64,000 nucleotides of DNA from Melieria omissa (taxonomy: Eukaryota > Arthropoda > Insecta > Diptera > Ulidiidae), in NCBI GenBank assembly GCA_963971225.1, contig OZ020270.1:19577488-19641487 (forward strand), given 5' to 3'. A program made the translations under genes and the position numbers. Positions 56,962 to 64,000 of this stretch are shown here, piece after piece (position 1 is the first letter of the stretch; every line of letters starts with the position of its first letter). A model generated the notes under the pieces. That model worked only from the letters and a program-made list of their open reading frames with translations. It did no database searches and was not told the origin of the DNA.

Positions 56962-59570
56962 CCCTCGCATTAGCGGATGTTTCGGTTACCTTCGGTTTAG
57001 CGGATGGTGTCTGGCCAGACCCCTATGCATTCGCATGTATTTATATGGGAATAATGGGTTTTTAATGGTGTGTTCTAAGCCATTTTTCGACCTGCTGAAC
57101 ACATATTTTGAGTTCCTTACCTACCCATTCGTGTAGGACAAATCCTCAATAAGCTGTAAAAGTAAAAATATGACCTGGGAATTTCCGATTTGTAAAGAAA
57201 AACGCATTTTCGTTGAAATTTTTTTTCCTTTATTTTCTATGTGTGCATGTTGTTTGAAGCATATAACATGGGTTTACAATATATTTTATGATGAAGGGAA
57301 AAAGTTATGAGTTCTGGCTGCATGAAAAACAGGTATACTCGACCTTTGAATGTTGTTGGCAAACTGGTAGGGCGCATTTCGAACAATAAAAACGAGTTTT
57401 GCGACCAAGCTTTTCGCATCCTTGTAAACAAAGACGGCAGTCTCGTTTGCTGGAAAGTGTATCAGCTTCTTTGTGTAGCCACAACATTTGTTGGAATATG
57501 GAGTGGTCTGCCAAAGAATGCTTCAACAGCTGAACGAACATGAAAATGCTTGATACAATGAACATTGTTCATGCGATCTTCGACGTTTTGAAGCACCAGT
57601 GTATCGGAGAGCGTTTGGAGAAATTTTCGTCTTGCGTCTTTTTTATTGTTGTTATCATTCTCCTTACATATGCAATAGCTTGCCAGTGCCATAACATCGA
57701 GCATATTGAAAAAAAAAGCCAAAGTCCAGCGTCGTGTTGGCCGCTTCAGAGAGAAACCAAATTTTCGTGGAAGCCGAAAATAGACGATAGAACAGGACGA
57801 GAAGACTTCTTTCTGCACTGTTCAGGTAAAAATGGTTTGTTCGCTCGTACAGTGCCAAAGTATGCAAGACCAAGAGAAGCCAATCGCTTTGCTCCATTCA
57901 ACGTTGTGAAAAAGTTATCGGCTACGATCGTTCGACCGCTATTCGAATATCGACCAGATAAGGCGAAAATGTATTGCCTTGATTTGTCTCGCGCTGTCCT
58001 CCATCGGCTTTTCCCGTGTATAGCTTTCCTTGCAGAGGGTATTTTGTCTTTGAATCGCATGCCCACCACACTTTGATACCATATTTTGCTGGTTTAGATG
58101 GGATGAATTGTGTAAATTTTGTTCGGCCGCGATTTGGAAATAGTTGCTCGTCGATAGTTATATTTTCGTGCGGATCGTAGTTTTTGGCGAGATTTTCATT
58201 CAAATAATTCCAAATGTCTCGAATAGGAGCGGCTTTATCGGTTTGTTGACGAAATGCACGCGTGCGACTATCATCAAACCGAATGAATCGTAAGATTGCA
58301 ATGAAACGATTATATGACATAGCTGCACGAAATATCGGAAGAGCATTCATACGCCACAACTCTGCGGCCTTTTGCGTATTGTTATGCGAAAGTCCAGCAG
58401 CGAAAAGAATACCAATGAATGCATTGAGCTCGGTGCTGGTCACATCTTGCCACTCTAGTGGTTTGGCTGAGCCGGAATTTTCTTCGTTGAATTTGCGAAC
58501 GAACTCTCTTGCATGTCGATTTGTTTCGGTTATGATGATGAAAGAAATATTTTCAGTAAAAAATTTCTTGAATACCTCGACCGGAATGGAGTTGTCATCC
58601 TTCGGTCCAGATTCGAATCGCATCAAATTGTGTTGACGGACACGAGTAGCTGCATTCGCCTCCGCTTTTTCCCATTTGGTGCCATCTTTCCCGTACAAAC
58701 AGGCTTCGGTTTCTTCTGGGCCAACATCTTGTCTCTCTCCTTCTGCATCATCATCGCTTTCAAAATTTTCATTCGGCTCAATCACTAAATCGTCCTCAAT
58801 GTCTGATGCGTCTTCGTTTGGCATGTATGCACTTCCATCGTCTTCAAATGGACGATCTTCTTCTTCTTCATCATCGGATCCGTTGCCAAAATCCATCATC
58901 AATGCATTGGCCAAACGATCGTGAAAATCGGGAGTTATGCCTCTTCCACGCAATCGCGTATTATACACAAATTCCACTTCGTCACTCATCTTTCACACAA
59001 AAAATTTATTTTATTAGGCGTAACAAATATATTCTCGCAGTAATGAGTATGTGTTTCCTTCAACGTCCACCAGACAACTGAAGCGTAGAATAGGTGGCAG
59101 TGAAGACGAAAGCAATCCAAACACAAGAAAAGATACAGAAAAAAAACCCAACATACACATAAGCGCGCGTGTTTATGTGCGTATTTGTATGTGTCCGTGC
59201 ATGTGTGCGTGTGTGTGCGTGGGTGTACATACTAACATGTAAGTCAGCTTCGCATATATGAGCACGGAAGTATATATTTACAATGAAAAATGCAAAAAAA
59301 AAAGATAAAAGGCTCAAATTGCATGTATTTCCATACAAAATGTATAGGGGTCTGGCCAGACACCATCCGCTAAACCGAAGGGGTAATTTCTAAAAATCCT
59401 TTTTTCTCCTATTGCAAGGACTTTTTTCATAAGGATATATGTATAGATCGAAAGAGAATAAAATTTTAGGAAGCTACCGAGAAGGACAAGTCGCTATGTA
59501 AAATAGCTTCGTTACAATTTTCGAATGAAAATGAAAAAGGTCTGGCCAGACCCGTCCGCTAAAGCGAGGG
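56962..59570 (-). mobile_element. piggyBac element (2609 bp)
   Basis: TTAA at 56958-56961 and 59571-59574. The tips are CCCTCGCATTAGCGGATG and complement of CCCTCGCTTTAGCGGAC. GGTCTGGCCAGAC palindromes lie at 57009-57020, about 59350 and 59539-59552. Length and single large gene are typical of autonomous piggyBac, but the transposase is broken. Confidence 0.9.
57305..58989 (-). pseudogene. piggyBac transposase, frameshifted and missing a catalytic block
   Basis: The ATG at 58989 opens MSDEVEFVYN, an acidic N-terminus, then the DDE domain (NAFIGILFAAGL, YNRFIAILRFIRFDD, ITIDEQLFPNRGR with the first catalytic Asp, KPAKYGIKVWWACD). After ETNQG near 57995 the frame shifts; the next frame has GRTIVADNFFTTL (second Asp) and SSIFGFHENLVSL. 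It then joins directly to KRPTRRWTLAFFFNMLD, so the stretch that normally holds the third Asp is deleted. The Cys-rich C-terminus (CRLCLQGCEK...CSKCALPVC) survives. Inactive. Confidence 0.9.
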
Positions 59571-59765
59571 TTAAATTTGCAGTAAATGCTAAATTTGTCT
59601 AGTAATTGCTAATTTTTTAAGCAATTGCTAAATTTAGAATGAATAAAACAAGCGATTGCTTTTTCTAGGTAGCAATTGCTTACGATTTTTTAAGTCTGCT
59701 GAACCCTATGCTAACTTTTGCTGAAATTAGTCTCTGTTCGGTTTTCTTTGCTCTCGCACGTAACA

Positions 59766-60415
59766 ATGTCGCAGTTTTTGACGATTCGCAAGAAAAAGCA
59801 CTATAATGGGCGAAAGGAATGCAAAACTGAAGACGAAAGCTATATCGCTTCAATCGTCAAAATGTCGAGTGGTTGGCTACATATTTTTTGGAAAATACAG
59901 GCGAAAAACGAGGTGGTGCGTTAACAGCGTTTGAAAAGATGAAATTGTTTCTGCGGAGAGTTTCCGATCCAGGCTATCAGAATAGCGTAGCAGAAGAGCT
60001 TGGAATTCATCAAACAACTGTGTGCAAAACTTTTAATTTGGTAATGACTGAAGTTTTGAAAAAAGCGCACGTGTGGATTAAATTTCCGAAGTCTGCTGCA
60101 GAAATGATTGTAGCTAAAAATGGATGGAGGGAAGCATACTATTTTCCAAATTGTATCGGTGTGATAGACTGCACACATGTGAGAGTTCCGAAATTAAAAG
60201 CATTTGGTAACGAGTACGTCAACAGAAAGGGATTTACAAGCGTAAACGTGCAGGCTACTTGTAATGAAAACGAAGTATTTACAAGTGTGGATTGCCAGTG
60301 GCCGGGCTCCGTGCATGACAGTCGAATTTTTAAAAATTCGGACATTTATCATGTACTTCAAAACTCAAAGCAACCGTTGACACATGCTCGTATGTTTTGC
60401 CTAGCAACGATCTAG
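59766..60415 (+). pseudogene. Harbinger (HARBI1-like) transposase, truncated
   Basis: The ATG at 59766 starts a short N-terminus; a frameshift near 59890 leads to NTGEKRGGALTAFEKMKLFL, a helix-turn-helix-like region (EELGIHQTTVCKTFN), then GVIDCTHVRVP and DCQWPGSVHDSRIF, the first two catalytic blocks of the DDE_Tnp_4 family. It ends at ARMFCLATI, before the third catalytic block, so about a third of the protein is missing. The second Harbinger protein (Myb/SANT type) is not seen. Confidence 0.85.
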
Positions 60416-60572
60416 CAAAAGCTTAAACTGGATAGCAAGAGCAGCAATGAGTTAAATTATTCATAAAATATAAGCAATTGCTTTTTGGTTCAAGCAATTG
60501 CTTTCTAAGCAATTGCTTTTGGTAGTCAGCAATTGCTTACTAGCAATTGCTTCATTTTTATTCATTAGGCCC

Positions 60573-61759
60573 ACTGACTGTAAACTATTTAAGCAAACAC
60601 GTCCAAAATCATGCAGCACGAGTTTTTAGTTGCTATAATGTTTTAAAAACGTTAATTTTGTAAAAGGTCACCGTACTTGTGAAATAAGCACCTACACTAG
60701 TCAGAAAAATGTTTACGTACAGGCAATTCAAAATTATCTTATCAATTTTGACCTCAAAAATGGGTTCTCTGTTTACCAAAACTTATCCACATTTTTCATA
60801 TATGCCTTAACTGCACTTTTTGTTCTGTTTTAGATGAATTAAAATAATAATTTTCCATGTATTCGTATATATTGACCATATACTCACAAAACGGTGCAGA
60901 ATAAGTTTGCATACAAAACTAATAACGGGAATTTCCAGTTATGCTTTTTATTTCTTAATGAAAATTTGTATTCCATTGAGCAGTAAACGGACTTGTAACT
61001 TATTTTTAAACGTATATGTGCTTGAAATTATATAGAAAGCAATAGAACCCAAGCAAAAAAAATAAAAATGGATAGTCTTACTAAATCCTTCCTAAATTGA
61101 CAAAAAATTTCGTGAAATTAGAGATTTTTGGAAGAGCACATTCATTTCAAAAATCCATCTGCAAATTTTTTTGCGATCAGTGCATCATAATCTTAGGCTA
61201 GTTGCATCCGATATCTTCAGAAATGTACAAAAATATTTTATAAAACCCAGTAGCATTCATTCATTCATTTTATAAGAAAAGTCTTGAAAATAACATATTT
61301 CCCTTACGGAATAGCATGCAAGAATCTCATATTTAGCTTACTAACAAGAAGCACATAATTGCTTTCGTGAAAGAGTCCATCAAAGAGTCTAGAAAACCGG
61401 ATTTGGCATTAAAAGGCATCAACTAATTTGAAGAGGATTCAGTTAATAACAAAAATCTGGCATTAACAGTAAAGCATAGCATTTGAGGGGTATGGTATGA
61501 CACTGCATGTCTAGTAAAGGAGTGAGCAGGCTATGTTTTTTTTATTCAGAAATGGTTCCGAAGGGTCAGTTACATATTCTAAAAGCTTATGCAAACCAAG
61601 GTTTCAAAATTTTGGATAAGGTTCCAACATTTCTTTTCAACTTTACGATGACCTTAAGGCGCAATGCATACGATGTGAAGCTATCTTTGCTATTAACTGG
61701 CTCAAAAAAGTTGAAAAAGTTCCTCCCTAGTCACCTAACGTGCATTTAATTAAATTTTA
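60573..61759. other. No gene recognised
   Basis: AT-rich DNA between two elements. The ORF at 61507-61749 has no recognisable features. TTTTGTAAAAGGTC near 60657 also occurs at 14661. No element ends are defined. Confidence 0.4.
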
Positions 61760-62086
61760 CCTTGTGACCGAAAAGTTTCCGGAAATTTTAAATAAAACGC
61801 AAAATTCTTAATCTTCATCAATATTTATTTTATCTCCTTCCAAATATGCTCCATTAGAAGCGATACACATATGCCAACGTTTCTTCCAAGCATCAAAACA
61901 TTTTTTATAGGTGCTTTCCGGTATGGCTTTGAGTTCCCTCTGCGAATTCTGTTTTACGTCTTCTATGGATTTAAAACGCGTTCCTCTGAGTGGTAATTTG
62001 AGTTTGGGAAACAGGAAAAAGTCACACGGTGCAACATCAGGTGAATATGGTGGCTGTTCGATGGTATTTATTGAATGTTTGGCCTT

Positions 62087-62779
62087 AGGTAGGTAGGTAG
62101 ATGTGGCAGCCCTTACGAGAACGCACGTAGGCCAAAATAGGCCCATTGTGATGCCACTGGATCGTTATCCCCTTCAACTTAGTAGGTCTCAAACCAACCT
62201 GAACAGTTAATGAAGCGTATTAGGCCTTTGGTGTCGACATTTGATATATCGGCTAGGTTGGCGGTGTAGTAAAAACCTAAGTGTTTTTTGCGAGTCCTGC
62301 AAAGAGCAGGACAGGTGCAAAGGTAGTGTAGAATGGTTTCTTCCTCTTCTACGTCTCTGCAGCTACGGCAGAAATCGTTGGCTAGATGTCCCAGCCCTAG
62401 CCTTCTTGCGTGGCCACCGAGGATGCAGTGCCCAGTGATTACCCCAACAACAGCCCTGAGCGCGCCCCTTTTGAGGTTTAGCAGACTTCTGGTGCGCATC
62501 CAGTCCAACTTTGGCCAGATTTGTTGCGCTGTCTTGCCTGTCTCCGAGGCCGCCCAGGCGATGTTGGCGGCTTTAGTCACGGCCTCCTCTGGCATCAGCT
62601 TGCAAGTGCTTAGCGGGACACCCAAGCCAGCAAATTCTGCGGATAGCCCTTTGGTTGTGCCTAGTCTGGCCAGTTCGTCCGCCCTACAGTTCCCCGGGAT
62701 GTCTCTGTGACCTGGGACCCATAATAGGTGTATGTTAAGCTGCTCAGCCATCTCGTCGAGAGATCTGCGGCAGCTGATC
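62087..62779 (-). mobile_element. 5'-truncated LINE (RNase H-bearing) in mariner
   Basis: A perfect 13-bp duplication AATGTTTGGCCTT (62074-62086 and 62780-62792). The 3' end (low-coordinate side) is a CTAC/ACCT simple-repeat tail. Only the last ~690 bp of the LINE were copied. Confidence 0.9.
62179..62779 (-). pseudogene. LINE RNase H C-terminus and Cys/His tail
   Basis: An open frame enters from the truncated side: LLWVPGHRDIPGNCRADELA, the last RNase H block with its His and Asp, then a C-terminal region with CRSCRDVEEEETILHYLCTCP, a zinc-finger-like motif common at the end of I/R1-type LINE proteins. It stops at GWFETY. The frame is intact, so the insertion is recent, but without the reverse transcriptase it cannot act. 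Confidence 0.85.
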
Positions 62780-63408
62780 AATGTTTGGCCTTCAAATCGT
62801 TGATAATGTTGGCTCGGTGCGAGAGAGCATTATCGTCATGAAAAATCCATGAATTATCCTTCCACAATTGAGGCCGTTTACGGCGGATATTTTCACGCAA
62901 ACGTCTTAAAACAGTCAAATAATAGTCTTTATCGACTGTTTGTCCTTCAGGGACGAATTCATGATGCACCACACCACGAATATCGAAGAAAACAATCAGC
63001 ATTACCTTGATTTTTGAGCGACTTTGGCGTGGTTTTTTCGGTTTCGGCTCGTCCTCTCCATTCCGATGGTTGTTGGCTTGTTTGCATGTCGTACTCGTAG
63101 ACCCATGTCTCGTCACCAGTTATGATGCGTTCCATGAAAGTTGGATCGGAATTGGCACGATCAAGCACGTCCAAAGAGACCTGTTCACGGTACTCATTTT
63201 GAAGAAAATTCTCAACAAAATCGCAACGCACTACTGAGGTGAACTGGTTTCAACAGCTGCCGTAAACAAACTGTCTGACAGATCGCGCTCATTTTTGGCA
63301 TAGTAATTAAGGACAGTGCTACCAACCTACAGAAACTTAAAATATCGAAAAATATACAGCGCGCGAATTTTAAATGAGAATTTCCGGAAACTTTTCGGTC
63401 ACAATGTA

Positions 63409-64000
63409 TATGGGGTTTACTTGAACAATGAGCCCAACAACACTTCCCATCTTCAAATATATAGTAAGCCAATATAAGAATTCAAGGATATAACAAAATT
63501 ACCGCTGAAAAAACACCGAATTTAAAAAAATGTGCGCCGAAACTTCTGCAAGGAGTTCAAGCGAGAAAAGCAAATTTACAAAGTTATTAATTTGTGGACA
63601 AAACTGAGTTTCAATTAAATTTTAACTACGTAACCTTATCTTATACGCAAACTTTTTCTGAGCTGAATTCATAACATATTTTGTTTTTGGACCTTCTTTT
63701 ACAGTTTGGTCAAGTTTTTAGTATTATAACACCGTGCGACAGCATTTTTCACACTGGAAAAAATCCATATGGGCGTGAAACTAGAGACCAAACATGGTTA
63801 TACTGCGTACTTAGTTTTTCATTTCTACATCCTTTGTCCTTTTAAAAGGACATAAAAATTTTGAAGGGGATAAAAAATATAAAAAAATACGTAACCTCAT
63901 TAGAATATGGCGATATGTATATCAGATGAAAGAGGAAAGGGTCAAAAATTTAAATAAAACCGACTTTTTATCTATTTGTAAAACAAGGATGTGAAAAACG
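63409..64000. other. No gene recognised
   Basis: AT-rich; no ORF with features, no element ends seen before the window closes. Confidence 0.4.

Larger units (their letters stand above)
56901..60572 (+). mobile_element. PIF/Harbinger element split by a piggyBac
   Basis: The ends are GGGCCTAATGAATAAA and TTTATTCATTAGGCCC, flanked by ACT. About ten copies of AGCAATTGCT or close variants cluster inside both ends (56921; 59600-59680; 60473-60550). It carries a transposase on the plus strand. The insert at 56962-59570 separates the left tip from the rest. Confidence 0.8.
61808..63231 (-). pseudogene. Mariner transposase fragments
   Basis: 62959-63231 has IITGDETWVYEYD (first Asp); 62793-63116 in a shifted frame has SWIFHDDNALSHR (second Asp) ending DLKAKH; beyond the LINE, 61808-62086 resumes KAKHSINTIEQPPYSPDVAPCDFFLF (third Asp) and runs to the C-terminus. 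The helix-turn-helix half is deleted: only about 170 bp separates the first block from the terminal repeat. KAKH appears twice because it is encoded by the LINE's target duplication. Confidence 0.85.
61760..63406 (-). mobile_element. Mariner with N-terminal deletion and LINE insert
   Basis: Terminal repeats C[C/A]TTGTGACCGAAAAGTT and complement, flanked by TA (61758-61759 and 63407-63408). The transposase lies on the minus strand. A LINE occupies 62087-62779. Confidence 0.85.

Noticed and set aside
59060..59338. 92-aa Cys/Thr/His-rich ORF inside the piggyBac
   Set aside because: It is a GT-rich microsatellite stretch translated in one frame.

Overview
The window looks like AT-rich nuclear DNA of a higher fly (Brachycera). 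A tephritid fruit fly is my best guess, but the sequence does not prove it. The basis is the content: jockey-clade LINE, mariner, piggyBac, P-like, hAT and Harbinger elements, tRNA-derived SINEs, and one host exon that reads as the start of the fly Ephrin gene. Drosophila Ephrin lies on the dot chromosome (Muller F). Homologues of Muller F are repeat-rich and serve as the X in many flies, which would fit the density of mobile DNA here; that link is inference.

Layout. 1-2.6 kb: a broken P-like (THAP) transposase carrying a Harbinger-type insert, which itself carries a TTAA-target element. 2.6-9.9 kb: further TTAA elements, a gypsy-like gag with an LTR-type promoter, a 270-bp tandem array, and hAT and Harbinger miniature elements. 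9.9-22.0 kb: one piggyBac remnant swollen by nested insertions (a full-length jockey, a hAT, a gypsy fragment, a SINE). 22.2-24.5 kb: a second SINE type, two piggyBac miniatures sharing one TTAA, and a hAT miniature. 24.6-25.8 kb, minus strand: the Ephrin first coding exon. 26.0-38.5 kb: foldback elements, hAT elements, mariner pieces and three TTAA elements. 38.9-43.0 kb: a decayed mariner and unique-looking AT-rich DNA. 43.09-46.13 kb: a complete DNA transposon with an uninterrupted 754-codon gene, terminal inverted repeats and a perfect 8-bp target duplication. 46.8-55.6 kb: a very recent ~2.5-kb direct duplication, one copy of which gained a SINE and a piggyBac miniature, plus a long-inverted-repeat element and a mariner. 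55.6-60.6 kb: another TTAA element, then a Harbinger element split by a piggyBac. 61.8-63.4 kb: a mariner split by a 5'-truncated LINE.

Almost every coding stretch is a transposase or reverse transcriptase, and all but two are broken by stops, frameshifts, deletions or later insertions. The two apparently intact coding regions are the Ephrin exon and the 754-aa protein. The second is the best candidate for something not well described: its DNA ends are hAT-like, but its protein matches no family I can name. The second main signal is a set of at least seven ~720-730-bp elements at TTAA sites. Their length is nearly constant and several share an internal AAACGCGTTT core, yet each has different terminal repeats.
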